A program made the position numbers and the translations under genes. 64,000 nucleotides of DNA from Sycon ciliatum (lineage: Eukaryota; Porifera; Calcarea; Leucosolenida; Sycettidae). Positions 19,701 through 29,913 of the stretch are shown here, piece after piece. How positions within the stretch are numbered: the first letter of the stretch is position 1; each line of letters opens with the position of its first letter. The stretch covers positions 17,538,180 through 17,602,179 of the forward strand of contig NC_088645.1 in the NCBI RefSeq assembly GCF_964019385.1, written 5' to 3'. A model generated the notes under the pieces. That model had not been told where the DNA came from. It was given only the letters and a program-made list of their open reading frames with translations, and did no database searches.

Positions 19701-22700
19701 ACAGATATCCTTGTCTTGTTCGCACTCATCCACATCTGAGCATTGAAATAACAGATATAAAACAAGAATGTCAAAAATACGGAGACACTAAAATTGTCCT
19801 CTTGTCCTACCATCCGAAATCACAGTAGGTCGAGCACTCGAATGCAACGTGTAACTTGTACACTTTATGCATACTTCATTCCATTCATTCCTTGACAAGA
19901 TTATACTACAAGCATAATTATCCCGAAGTAGCATATAGCTCCTCCTTTCGCTTGCCATGAGGCAGGCTCTCCACCTTAGCTCATCGCTTGAGTACTGTTA
20001 AATTAAAAAAGGCTGCAGCTAGGAGGGGTGCTCTTTGTTGAAAAAAATATTTGATTATGCTAAAACCTATAGAGAACTACAATGTACAGTGTGTTGTTCC
20101 TCTTGTACCTTGACACGGAGGTCCAGTAAAGCCTCTTTTGCACGTGCATTCAAATGATCCTTTAGTGTTTGCACAATAGCTATTCTTAACATCAGTGCAG
20201 ACGTCCTTGTCTGTCTTGCATTCGTCAATATCTGTAGAAAACGAGGACATAAGCTTTATCATTTAAGTGCTCTTTTGAATACGTTAGACAGCTTGAAAAC
20301 ATTTTGATCGACAGTTCTCACATCTTTTCACGTCGATTACCCAATGGACTCATTTTGAAAATGCGTATGAGGAGGCTTGGAGTACACTTGAAATTTGAGG
20401 AAATATCGTACCATAAAATACCGTCCAGACAATCTTAGAACCCTTTCCTCCATCTAGGTCAATCTGCTGCTGTCTTACCTGAACAGTTTCCATCATACTT
20501 TCCTTCCACACATGGGCATTGGTAGGACCCGTTTGTATTATGGCAGATGCGGTTCTCACTATTCCGTAGTCCACTGCACACTTGATCTTCATACATACAT
20601 TCGTTGATATCTAACAAACGCAGAAATCAGATGGTTCGGGGCGTCAGTTCTGTGCATCTCAGAGCAATGTTAGTCCGATAGGCTGCTCACACTCCCACAA
20701 TTTCTGTGATGTGGTGTCAACAATAGATTATTGATTTATTATTATTTATTTCATTTTTTGCGTTGTCGGACTGTATCATTGCACAACGTTCATCACTACA
20801 CATATTTTCGAAACATCTATCCATGTGCATCACGGTGAGGTTTGTCCTCAAGCACATGTTGCATAGCTACTTCCATACCTTGGCATGACCATCCGGTAAA
20901 GCCAGATTTGCAAACACATTGAAATGAACCAATGGAGTTGATACAATGACTGTTGACAGCGTGCATGCAAATCTCTTCGACGTCCTCACATTCATTGATA
21001 TCTAATCATGAGAATGTGAAGTATAAAAAGGGAAATGACTGTAAGCAATGCTGATGGATCATAGGGCTAAAACATTAGGTTTCCTTCTCCTTTTCTGTGG
21101 CAGGTTTATGATCGAGGTGTTTCTGATTGGTTACAACAAATTATAGTTCGTGTGGGTGAGATTTTGTCATCGGGTAAATCCAGTGTGACCGTTTTGAAAA
21201 ATACAACAAATTGTTGACGGTGTATAATCTGAGGACTGTTCCCTCAGTGTGACCGGCCTAAGGCATTCATTTTGAAAATGCAAAATTGAACCCTTTTATC
21301 CTTCCTATATTGTCCACCTTTTGCTGTCTTACCTGAACAATGTTCATTATACTTGCCTTCCACACATGGGCATTGGTAGGACCCGTTTGTATTTCGGCAG
21401 ATACGGTTCTCACTATTCTGTAATCTACTGCAAAACTGATCTCCATGCACACATTCGTCAATGTCCAGCAAACACGGAAAACACAATGTTCGGGCGTCCG
21501 TTCTGTGCATTTCAGAGACATCACCGACAATAACTGATTCCAGCCTTATTTCCTTACCTTTCGTATCTCCAAGTTGTACTACATGGACACAGGACACAAG
21601 ATACTATTGTCCCCTGGTTGACCACATACTATTATCACAACTCCCAACCAAGAACCACATATTATTATTATGATGTTTTGAATGTGATGGTATGGGCGTT
21701 GGGGCGAAGAGCGAGTCAGTGTGGACCTTGTCGGTAAATAGTACGTCTATACTATTGTTGACTTTCTCCATATATCGGTATTAGTGTACAGTATCGCTGG
21801 TCTCAATGTAACAAACGCATGCTTGCTTCAGCCAAACTCGGCCGCCACTCGGCCGCCACGCAAGCAGCACGAGTCCACGTTGCAGTAGGTACTGGTAAAG
21901 TCTGAACACCTCCATATCGCAGCGTATCCCAAGCCTCCGTGTTAGAAAGCAGGATATGCGAAAGAGTAAATTTTGTCTTCTAGCTCGTTCAGAACTTACG
22001 CCAATTGCTCACAGTAAACACATGGAATATCTAAGAGTAAGATGCAGTGCATAATGGTGGTCCATCCCACAATATCCTGTGATGTTTTGTAAAATTATAC
22101 TTCAAGTACCAACATAGTATTCAATGTTTGCGTTGCGCGGACTGTATCGCTGCACAACGTCCATCGCTACCCATATCGGAGCAACATAATAATATAGTGA
22201 AAAAAGGAGAAGGACAAAATGTTACGAGTTATGACCAACTGCCCACCAACGTAACCAGATCTTATACAGTCAGTCAGTTCTTCTCCTTTTTTCACCATAT
22301 TTTAATTGGCTCACTATCCGAATTCCACATAATAATATGATTATATTCATGTGAATCACGTTGAATCACATTTGGTCTTAAGCACATGTTGCATAGCTAC
22401 TTCCATACCTTGGCATGGCCGTCCGGTAAAACCAGATTTGCAAACACATCGAAATGAACCGATGGAATTGTGACAATAACTGTTGACTTCTCTTTTGCAG
22501 ATCTCTTCGTCATTCCCGCATTCATTGATATCTAATTGCGAGAAAATGCAATTATATTAAAGTCGGGAAATGTAAGAAAAAACTTAGAAGTAGCGACAAC
22601 CTCGGCCATTTGAAATTAATTTGAACTGTCCACTTCTCAACACTGCGCTCTTGGCCCACATTCACAGAACCGTACTTCATAGCGAGGATGGTGGTTCTTG

Positions 22701-25700
22701 AATAGATGCTCCATATCCTCCTGACAGCGGTTTCGCTCATGATGAGCTCCTCAGTGGAGGAAGATAACGAATGAATAGCAGATGATAAATGAATGAGCAT
22801 ATTTATAGGGTAAAAATGGCGGAATTGCGCACTTTCTACATAGTAATTTGTGGCATACCGAAAGAAGTTGAAGGTGACAAAAGTTCTAAAGGTGATAACG
22901 AAACGCACAGTGCTGCTGGGACATGCATAAAGATGGCGCTAGAATTGAGACAAGCTCGTGATGCTGACAATCTATTAGAATGTCACTATGGGACCATTAA
23001 CTTCAGTCTATCATTGTGCATGTATGTGTGGCCACGTTCCACGACTTTTTTTATTGAAATCTGCCCCACTTTAAGTGAATAATAGCAAGAAGGCACAAGA
23101 GAAGAGTGCGGCCACGTTAGTGCTAGCTTCAAAAAACATACATTGGATAGTAAATAATAGGCCTAGAAAATAGTAGGGCTACAGCACAGGTTCGAAGGTT
23201 TGGTTTCTTATGGTTTCTGAATCCAGAAGAAAGAAGGCTGCCCTCAAAGAAAGGTTCTGAACCAGGCTTCTGTACATGCACATTATTACAATCTACTACT
23301 CCTGTTCTACCCTGGGATTGGATGCCAAGTGCATGAAACAACAAGAATGGCAACAAAAAAGTCTCACATACTGCAATACTTTCCACAGTTGCCTTCAAAT
23401 CTAGCACATGAATTCTTCACGCATAGCGTTTTCGCTCGATTACAGCCCTCTCTTTAATAATGCCCTGTCTCGAATAATGATTTCCAGATCAAAATCGCAG
23501 CTCTTTTTGCCTTTTGTGTTGAGTCGAGAAGGTTTACAAAAAATTTAGACTGCCTTTCTTTGCCATCTTCGTTTTTATGCTGGAAAATGGAAGTGTACCA
23601 GACCTGCATCGAACAGTGAAACAATGCACTCTCTTGAATACTGCCCCATCTTTGATGGACAATGCAAATATAGTGCCCCAGGGGCGCTAATCGAGCGATG
23701 CGGTAATTCCCTTTGAGAGGACGTGTATAGCTATGCCATGAAAATTGCTGTGAGATGCTACTCGTCATATATTAAACAGCCGAAAATGTTAGAAGCTTTG
23801 GTTGTTTAGATTTGAAGGATTCTTCAGCCATTGAGAACATGAATCGCTTGGCTTTGGTGCCTGACTGAGCATGTGATGATCGCGATGTGCACAATACCAT
23901 CGGTCCAATCTTGATTTTGCAAGCGGAACCCCACTGCCTTCTCTGTAGACATCGATAAGTCAGCTGGTCTCTTATAATAAATTATGCAGGCATCAGAGTC
24001 TCAAAGATGTATGAGACCGGCTCTGTGACCAAATACAAGATCCACTGCCTGCAGAAATCCACCACGAGAACCATCAAAGTACATGTATTACTAACCTTGG
24101 CATGTTCCGCCAGCCTGTGTAAACGAGGAGTGGCACACGCAGGAGTAGGAACCATAGTTGTTGAAACATCGGCCAGAATCAACTCCACTGTACGGATTGC
24201 ATGGATGTGGAGTTTCTGTACATTCATTTACATCTATACAAGCACCGATATTATAGGTATATGCAAGCATCAAGAGGATAGTGAACACTTAGTCGCAACT
24301 CAGATTTAAGATTCTCTTCAGACGATCACCGCTGCTTTTCCCTGTCAGAGATAACAATACACTTTTATGGTTCTGCAGCGTTGGGAGTAGTGTTCGAGTA
24401 GTAATGTCTCACTAGACGTCGCGAGGTGCCTGCTTTCCTGCTCAGGTATGAGGTTGGCCGTATTTCTGCATGGTGGAGTGGAAAAATTCAAAAATGTTTG
24501 TTTCAAGGAAACCCAATGCTGTAGACAGCAAGCTGTTTTGGCCATGGATTCCTTATCAGCACAGCTACGAGCTTTAAGTAAGCTATGCTACCAGCCATTT
24601 CATTAAAACCCAACAAGGATGATGGGGGGACATGTCTTCAGTGCTAGAGGAGGAGTTGGGCTATCTTCCCATGTATAGCTCTTGCTAATTGAATACGTAG
24701 CCCTTTTATCATCGCTTGTAAATTGGCGTTTTCAAAACGATTATTTGTCGGGGGCGATGGCTCTCGTCCTCTGGGATGCTGGCGTAAGCGGCGCTTCGTC
24801 AGGATCTCCTCCAAGGTGAGGCAATGTTAGCTTGATGGAAGTTTGTTCCTAGTTTGTATGTGTACACTGTGCCTGTTTATAGACCCATATATCATGTGAT
24901 GTTCCGACCATATTTGAGGTGTATGCCAGTTTCAAGCTTGAGAAACTTGTTCAAAGGCTTCGCACAGTCGGTGTACATCCCAAAAGACACCTATTTTGAA
25001 CTACCTGCAAAAGTTGGGCGAAATCGGAGAGATTGACTTGAGCACATTGTCTAGTTTTCTCAGACATACTCTCTTCTGATGTCACAAACAGAAGGATAAT
25101 TTTTTCCTTGTTTTACTATTCTGCTGTTGAAATCAGATAGTGAGCCAAGGAAAAATTGTAACACGGAAATTGTGGGCAGAAGTTATGCGATCGAGTCCAT
25201 CACCTACTAGTAAAGCAGATTTGGACTCGATCGCAAAACCTGTGCATACAATTTCCATGTTACAAAATTCTGCTGTTGCATGCGTATTAGCACCTCATTG
25301 ATCAAGCTTGTTCCTCATTCTTCATTCCATTTGGCCTAAGCGAAGATTAGCCAAGCTTGCTTGGCGTTAAAACGTGAAAAGGTAGATGATACTAATGATA
25401 ATTAACAGAAGGACGGACAGTTGCGATGTCGTAACTCTGAGTTTTACAAATGTAATCGATCATTAGACGTCCTAAGAAGAAGATTCGAGTCAGTTCGTGT
25501 AACTCAGAGTTGCGAAATCGCAAATGTTCGTCCTTCTGCTTGTGTATTACGCTCTTTGCCTTCTGCAAATCGAGCCCTCTACGAACGGTGCAATAACCCC
25601 ACACAGTTGACATTAATTTTCATCATGTTCCGTTCATGAAGTTAATTATTATTTTCGTAATTTCCACTGAAGGGTGGGACGCGCAAATAAAGACTCTAGT

Positions 25701-26344
25701 ATACGATCATCATCAAACGTACATTGTAGATTATACTGGTATACCTATATCTGAACTCTTACTGTTCATTTCTCTTTATAATTCAACACAGAAAAATTGG
25801 ACAATGATTTGTAAAAAGAACTTACCCTCGCAAACCAGAGATATGAATGGCTCAGTACCGACCAGGGGTGTGTGACATCCATTTCGGTTCCGTATTTTAA
25901 ATCTGATACGGGTACGTCTCACAATGGGTAGTACTATCCTTAGTTCATCGTACCACTTCGCTCCATTTCTATCATTATGCTGGTGATGAGAAAATTGTAC
26001 AGATGTCCAACTTGACCACACCTCTCCATTGTGCTGTTGACGTGTTACCCTTAAGTCACACAGACCTAGTGACGCGAACGAAATCTTACGAGCTACCAAG
26101 TTGCAATTCCCAGGATACTCGAAAACTACTGTGTATGGTGTGCTGGACGACAGCCTCGTTCGTGGTGTGCTTCTAGTAGCAGTAGCAGTAGTGTAAGAGA
26201 CGTAACTCTGAAGAACACTTTTATCGTTCTTAACCAGTTGAGTGGATCGATTGACGGCTCCACATGATGTTTCTTGGGCACATGTTGAGTATATCCAGCA
26301 CAATGAGGACAGTAAGCAGAATAGCACACTGGTTCTGTATGGAT
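15936..26344 (-). CDS. gene B: long EGF-domain transmembrane receptor with ITIM/ITSM-like tail
   Basis: Proposed exons: 26344-25826 (ectodomain), 24233-24096, 22531-22409, 21001-20879, 20610-20479, 20231-20109, 19735-19613, 18492-18361 (seven EGF modules) and 16771-15936 (transmembrane and tail). All are phase 1-1 except the last, and together they close in frame, about 748 aa without the initiator exon. A further EGF exon at 21464-21333 has lost its acceptor. The hydrophobic stretch TSVLFCLLSSLCWIYSTCAQ would be the signal peptide, but no in-frame ATG precedes it, so a short upstream exon is expected. It is the longest ectodomain of the family, with an internally duplicated EGF exon pair. 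Probable role: surface recognition receptor signalling through phosphotyrosine; ligand unknown. Confidence 0.7.
16892..17314 (-). mobile_element. SINE with tRNA-like head, 3' hairpin and GT tail
   Basis: On the minus strand the head starts at 17314 (GTCCCATATGGCGCAGTGGT), with an A box and a B box (GGGTTCGATTCCC). The body includes CTCCTGGGTGGTTACC and CACTGGCCAG. The 3' end is GCTATCATCGCC-TCC-GGCGA followed by GTCAAAGGTCAAAG and a (GT)n tail (16892-16910 as AC). Two plus-strand copies lie at 27841-28045 and 28051-28470. The acceptor-stem bases do not pair, so it is not a working tRNA. It sits in the last intron of gene B. Confidence 0.75.
18361..18492 (-). CDS. gene B membrane-proximal EGF module
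   Basis: 132 bp, phase 1-1, DINECTDEADVC start, acceptor TTTACAG/AC, donor TCAG/GTTAG. Counterparts are 32156-32287 in C and 53301-53432 in D. Confidence 0.85.
18571..18863. repeat. 293-bp foldback element carrying tRNA-Leu-like pieces
   Basis: Arms 18571-18686 and 18748-18863 are 116-nt inverted repeats with one mismatch, separated by 61 bases. The spacer (18691-18747) reads like the 3' half of a tRNA-Leu: anticodon arm CTGGA-TTGAGGC-TCCAG (anticodon GAG), a variable arm, T arm GGGTTCGAATCCC and GCTGCCACCA. The right arm adds a D-arm-like GCCGAGTGGTAGGC after the 3' half, so the order is permuted. Located in an intron of gene B. Such near-perfect long arms imply recent birth, gene conversion or an assembly artefact. 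Confidence 0.7.
19613..19735 (-). CDS. gene B EGF module (DVDECEQDKDIC)
   Basis: 123 bp, phase 1-1, acceptor GCTCAG/AT, donor GAAG/GTACAC. Counterpart intact in gene C (32866-32988) but wrecked in gene D. Confidence 0.85.
20109..20231 (-). CDS. gene B EGF module (DIDECKTDKDVC)
   Basis: 123 bp, phase 1-1, acceptor TCTACAG/AT, donor CAAG/GTACAA. Counterparts are 33359-33481 in gene C and 56138-56260 in gene D. Confidence 0.85.
20479..20610 (-). CDS. gene B EGF module (DINECMYEDQVC)
   Basis: 132 bp, phase 1-1, acceptor TTGTTAG/AT, donor TCAG/GTAAG. Sister of the damaged exon at 21333-21464 and of gene D exon 57561-57692. Confidence 0.85.
20879..21001 (-). CDS. gene B EGF module (DINECEDVEEIC)
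   Basis: 123 bp, phase 1-1, six cysteines, calcium-binding start DINEC. Acceptor ATTAG/AT, donor CAAG/GTATGG. Nearly the same module as at 22409-22531, the result of an exon-pair duplication. Confidence 0.85.
21333..21464 (-). pseudogene. gene B damaged EGF exon (lost splice acceptor)
   Basis: 132 bp, still open, encoding DIDECVHGDQFC and an intact EGF pattern, with a normal donor (TCAG/GTAAG). The acceptor reads TTTGCTGG/AC where the paralogous exon of gene D (57692) reads TTTGTTAG/AC, so the obligatory AG has become GG. Because the exon is phase 1-1, skipping it would keep the frame. Confidence 0.7.
22190..22335. repeat. MITE-like repeat (GGACAAAATGTTACGAGT family)
   Basis: AAGGAGAAGGACAAAATGTT followed by ACGAGTTATGACCAACTG and, further on, TTCTCCTTTTTTCACCATATT and GGCTCACTATCCGA. 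Related copies lie near 30845-30930, 35020-35130 and 54515-54660, partly in opposite orientation. The ends look like inverted copies of TCGGAT(G)GTGAGCCAA. Confidence 0.5.
22409..22531 (-). CDS. gene B EGF module 2
   Basis: 123 bp, phase 1-1, DINECGNDEEIC start and CVCKSGFTGRPC end. Acceptor AATTAG/AT, donor CAAG/GTATGG. Close sister of the exon at 20879-21001, including flanking intron sequence; no counterpart was found in C or D. Confidence 0.8.
24096..24233 (-). CDS. gene B EGF module 1
   Basis: 138 bp, phase 1-1. DVNECTET start, six cysteines and the SYSC.C.SSF pattern of a calcium-binding EGF. Acceptor TATAG/AT, donor CAAG/GTTAG. It is almost identical to the first EGF exon of genes C and D. 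Confidence 0.85.
25156..25265. repeat. imperfect inverted repeat in gene B intron, absent from C and D
   Basis: TTGTAACACGGAAATTGTG and GCGATCGAGTCCA on the left pair imperfectly with TGGACTCGATCGC and CAATTTCCATGTTACAA on the right. At the same place units C and D run straight through (GAAATGTTACAAAATTCCGC near 36597), so it is an insertion in the B unit. Confidence 0.5.
25403..25540. repeat. hairpin repeat present in all three units (B copy)
   Basis: ACAGAAGGACGGACAGTTGC with GTCGTAACTCTGAGTT pairs with AACTCAGAGTTGCGAAATCG and TCGTCCTTCTG. Copies at the same position in unit C (36757-36891) and unit D (59640-59783) show it was there before the duplications. Confidence 0.6.
25826..26344 (-). 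CDS. gene B leader and novel ectodomain exon
   Basis: A 519-bp phase 1-1 exon between acceptor GATTACAG/AT and donor GAGG/GTAAGT. It opens with an apolar leader, then a domain with five cysteines: SCGAVN, YPGNC, LGLC, NGCH and LVCEG. Strongly conserved words are VFEYPGNCNLVARKISF, WSSWTSVQFSH and YDELRIVLP, shared with C and D. The pattern of alternating apolar residues suggests a beta-sandwich, but I assign no family. Reading upstream reaches only GTG before a stop, so this exon is not the first. Confidence 0.75.
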
Positions 26345-26369
26345 CTGTAATCAATATGAAGATATTCAC

Positions 26370-27780
26370 ACGATATGATCAGTTGTGTTGCTGAGTCGCA
26401 TGCTGATCAGTGGAACGCTCATTGTATTTTAAAAGTGAACCACTCATGAACGTCCTACAGTTTGTTGGGCCTATATTCTGGATTCAGATGCAAGTAAGTG
26501 TACTGGGAAAGGTGACATTCTTTTTGGTGACTATTCACAAAAGCGGATAGACAAGTGCGAAAGCTGCTGACCTAGCCAATATCAATCTCGACCAGCCGAG
26601 TGAGAACATTGTGCAATTTCATGCACTTCTGTTAATCATTGACTTCCAATGTGTTATGAAAGAACGCATTATTAATACCTGTTCAGATATTAAAGAAATT
26701 CACTCTGTAAATATTGCGTCACCAGTACAGAGTTTCGTGCCATGATACTTTCTCCCATCTTTCCAGCCCTGCTCTACTGCACGTGCTGGGATTTCCTTTT
26801 GCTGGCTGAATAGCGCTTCACGAGATTTAGCTGAGGTTTTCGCTCCTAATGTACTACTTGCACGAGTATCTTCGCTGAACCAGTAGCACTGCCTTATTTC
26901 CACACATATACTTCAGAACATAATGAAGTAAAGTACAAACCAGCACGAAATATTTACCTAAGTCTGCTCGCAAAAACTCCAGTAGTAAATATAGCTGTCT
27001 GAGGTTTCCTCAAATGCGTGGAACAATTTCAAGTAAAAGCTTCCAACAGCCCTCCGCCTCCTGTGTACATGAAGAAATGTTCTAGAGACGTGACCATCTC
27101 TTTGTCTGAAACGATGCCACCTGCGGCCATGCTCGTGTGTAGAAGAAGTAGGAATGCACCAATTCTTCTCAGCCTCCCACCATTTCAAGAATCACACCCG
27201 TCCAACATTAGGCTTGCTACGTCGTGTGTGTAATGAGAACAAGACTCGGTGTGAATAAGTCTTCGCAGTCTACTTCGCCATTTACAAATGCCCGAAACGG
27301 CCTTGCAGACGGAGAGCGAGTAGTACAGGGCATCTCTTATTGCCTTCTTTTGGTGTGCATGATCGATTACAGACCTCAACGGGCTATGACATGTATTAGT
27401 GTACTGGCCATATTAGCAACGAAATGAACTTACTTTTACGATACGGCTTCTTGTTAATATCCATCATTGGGATATGGCTGCCGGTGTAGCGAACTCCGCA
27501 CAGAAGACGATCTCTTGTTGACAATACAGCATGTTCAAGAAATGGCAAACATGATCACGGTGCTGTCTATGTTTTATGGCTACTGTAGGAGCAAGGAAAA
27601 GGAGACGACCCCTGACTCGGATGGCTCTATTGTGCCAAACATGTACAGCCATCTGCTTGGTGTCTAAACACATTATTGGCCTTATGCGTACTTGCTTCGA
27701 GCACGTTTTCCCCCCCAAATGGGCCGCAATTCGGAACAAGTGTAATCAACTGTCAGCAAGCAGATCAAACCATACCAGTA
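26370..27780. other. conserved 5' flank of gene B
   Basis: This stretch is repeated upstream of gene C (38000-39240) and gene D (60840-62050). It should carry the promoter and the missing first exon of the B-D genes, but I could not settle on an exon with an ATG and a phase 1 donor. One copy of the 34-bp minisatellite unit lies at about 27717-27750. Confidence 0.45.
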
Positions 27781-27794
27781 AATAGATTGGTTCG

Positions 27795-27799
<5 letters not shown>

Positions 27800-27833
<34 letters not shown>
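27800..27833. repeat. (GT)n microsatellite
   Basis: Uninterrupted GT dinucleotide run of about 17 units, in the same relative place as the GT runs at 39859-39919 and 62481-62559 in the other units. Confidence 0.9.
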
Positions 27834-27837
<4 letters not shown>

Positions 27838-27840
27838 GAA

Positions 27841-28045
27841 AAAGACCAAAAGGTAGGGATTCACTGGCCAGAAAAGGCCACTTCATAGCTGTGTGGTGTA
27901 GACCAGGCTGAATAGTGGCGGCCAATTCTTCAGCCTTGCAAGCTGTTGAATGGTGCAATCCCAGCACAAGCTGCTATGGCTTCTGCTGTAGCATCGCTAT
28001 CATCGCCTCCGGCGATGGGCGTCCAATGGTCCAATGGTGTGTGTG
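27841..28045 (+). mobile_element. 5'-truncated SINE copy
   Basis: Starts in the body of the SINE (GGGATTCACTGGCCAGAAAA), continues through CCTTGCAAGCTGTTGAATGG and ends with CATCGCC-TCC-GGCGATG at 28001-28017 and a short GT tail. It lacks the tRNA-like head. Confidence 0.65.
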
Positions 28046-28050
28046 TTCGT

Positions 28051-28470
28051 GTCCCATATAGTGCAGTGGTATGTGCAGTCGATTTTCAATTGAGAGGTTG
28101 CGGGTTCAATTCCCGACGATTATGGGCGCACACGTCTTTCTTCTCTTTCTCATTCTCCTAGCTGTTCTTTATTTCTCCTGGGTGGTTACCAAAAGCCAGT
28201 GTATGCCGGAGTATATGGTGGGGCGTGTGTGTGTAAAAATAGAGATGCAAAAAATTAAAAAATTGGAAAATAGGAATCCACTGGCCAGAACAAGCCATTT
28301 CAATCAGCTGTGTGGTGGATACCAGCCTAAAATTAGTGGCGGTCAATTCATCAGCCTTGCAAGCTGTTGAGTGGTGTAATCCCAGCGCAAGTTGCTATGT
28401 CTAACATAGCTGTTCGCTATCATCGCTTCCGCGATGGGCAGATCTGAGGTCTGAGGTGTGTTCGCGTGTG
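28051..28470 (+). mobile_element. full-length SINE with tRNA-like head
   Basis: The head GTCCCATATAGTGCAGTGGT begins at 28051 and the B box GGGTTCAATTCCC lies near 28102. The body includes CTCCTGGGTGGTTACC and CACTGGCCAG. The 3' hairpin is CATCGC-TTCC-GCGATG (28421-28436), then a GT-rich tail. Same family as 16892-17314; the hairpin differs in sequence but keeps pairing. Confidence 0.7.
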
Positions 28471-28690
28471 TGCGTGCGTGAGTGCGTATATTTGTGTTCG
28501 TGCGTATAATTATGTGTGCGAGTGTGTGTGCGTGAGTGTGCGTATGTATGTGTGTGTTGCCTAGGAGTGAGCGGGCGAGTATGTCGAAATGTTCGTCTTC
28601 GTTTACGCGTGTATGTGTGCGAGTTTGTGGGTGTGTGGGTGTACAGGTATGTGCGTGTGTGGGTGTGTGTGTGTGTGTATTTGGTCAGGG
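28445..28690. repeat. degenerate GT-rich tract
   Basis: Imperfect GTGTGCGTGAGTGCG-type repeats. Similar tracts lie at the same position in the other units (40995-41240 and 63898-64000). Long Cys/Val frames here are translation artefacts of the repeat. Confidence 0.8.
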
Positions 28691-28739
28691 TCGTGGGTTG
28701 AAATTTCTAGTTTTACGCACTCATAGGTTCACGGAGAGT

Positions 28740-29913
28740 AGTCATTAGCCAGCATTTTCAGAATTATTTCCCAGTACACTGTATCGATGTTAGAGAGCTC
28801 TAGCAAGTGGTATTGAGCACTTTTTGAACAGCCTGAGCGGAAATTGAGCACGAATGTATGTCCACACCGTCATATGGTGGTGCACTTTGTTCCTCTGAGT
28901 TTCGTAGCACTAGGAACAATCATCAGAAGAAAGTGGACGTTGATTAGACGGTGCTCGGGAGTATACATGTAAATGGCGCGATGTGTTAGAAATTGCAATG
29001 GTAAAAGTGCAAACACAGAAATGAAACATGCGCATAAAAAATAGGCAACATGGAAAAGAAAATGATGTATGTACTTGTATGATTGCAAAATAAGCATCAA
29101 GAGAGGAAATGATCCTCGGCGATTGGAATGAGTTTGAAGTTATCAGTAGATAGTCGCAGGATCAGATTTGATTGGATATTTCCTGTGAAAGATTAATGGC
29201 GTACAGAAAGGTGATCACTGCTGCAAAAAGGAAAAAAGATCTCATTGCTTTCATATGAATACCCTCGGCCACGATTCACGTAAAACGTTTCATTCATGTA
29301 AATACTATTACACAAGGGGTGATTCCGTAAAGCCTTAAAAGGTCGCAATGCTATCGCAAGGGTCGAAGCCAGAAGGCCGCAATCTGTTCTACCTTTATAT
29401 CGGTATCATAACATTGGGCATGACTTCCTGTTTGACTTGCGATGTAGAATAAAAGTAAAATACAGAAGAAAACGAAAATACAATGCTCTAATCATGGTAT
29501 TGAACGCAGCAGCTATTCGAGTTTTTCGAATTATGCTTTCAAACTGATGTGAATAATGAATGGTACGAGAATACGTTTATTGCACAATGTGAAAGCTTCG
29601 AAAATTGGGTATGATTATGATTTTGGCAAAATTATCGTAGCAGCGATCGAGGTACACACAGCACAAAAACTTAAAATACCAAAACTTTAAATTCTGCAAT
29701 GTATTAAAGACTCGACATGCAAACTGGCGGTATGTGCTCGATAGCAGTAATTTGATAAAAGTCGAATTTTCAAATTCGGGTCAAAATTCTGCCAATGGTC
29801 TCATTATTGCAAATTTAATTCGTAGATGAGCGAAAAAGGAAATATTATTTTCTTTCTTGCACGTCTACTGGTTTGTATTACATATGTTGTGCATAGTCAA
29901 TCTGTGATAGGGA
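28740..29913. other. 3' flank of gene C, duplicated at 41260-42556
   Basis: Shared almost base for base with the flank below gene D (for example GTGGACGTTGATNAGACGGTG and CCTCGGCCACGATTCA). It includes the 3' UTR of gene C on the minus strand; TTTATT at about 29575 would read as AATAAA on that strand, a possible poly(A) signal not kept in the D copy. Confidence 0.5.

Noticed and set aside
22552-22908. 118-codon minus-strand frame in a gene B intron
   Set aside because: No domain, no paralog in C or D, poor composition for a conserved protein.
26958-27233. Possible conserved exon in the 5' flanks (27.0, 38.6 and 61.4 kb)
   Set aside because: DNA is conserved in all units, but frames are broken by stops or shifts in one or more copies, and no phase 1 donor follows an ATG; could still be a non-coding 5' exon.
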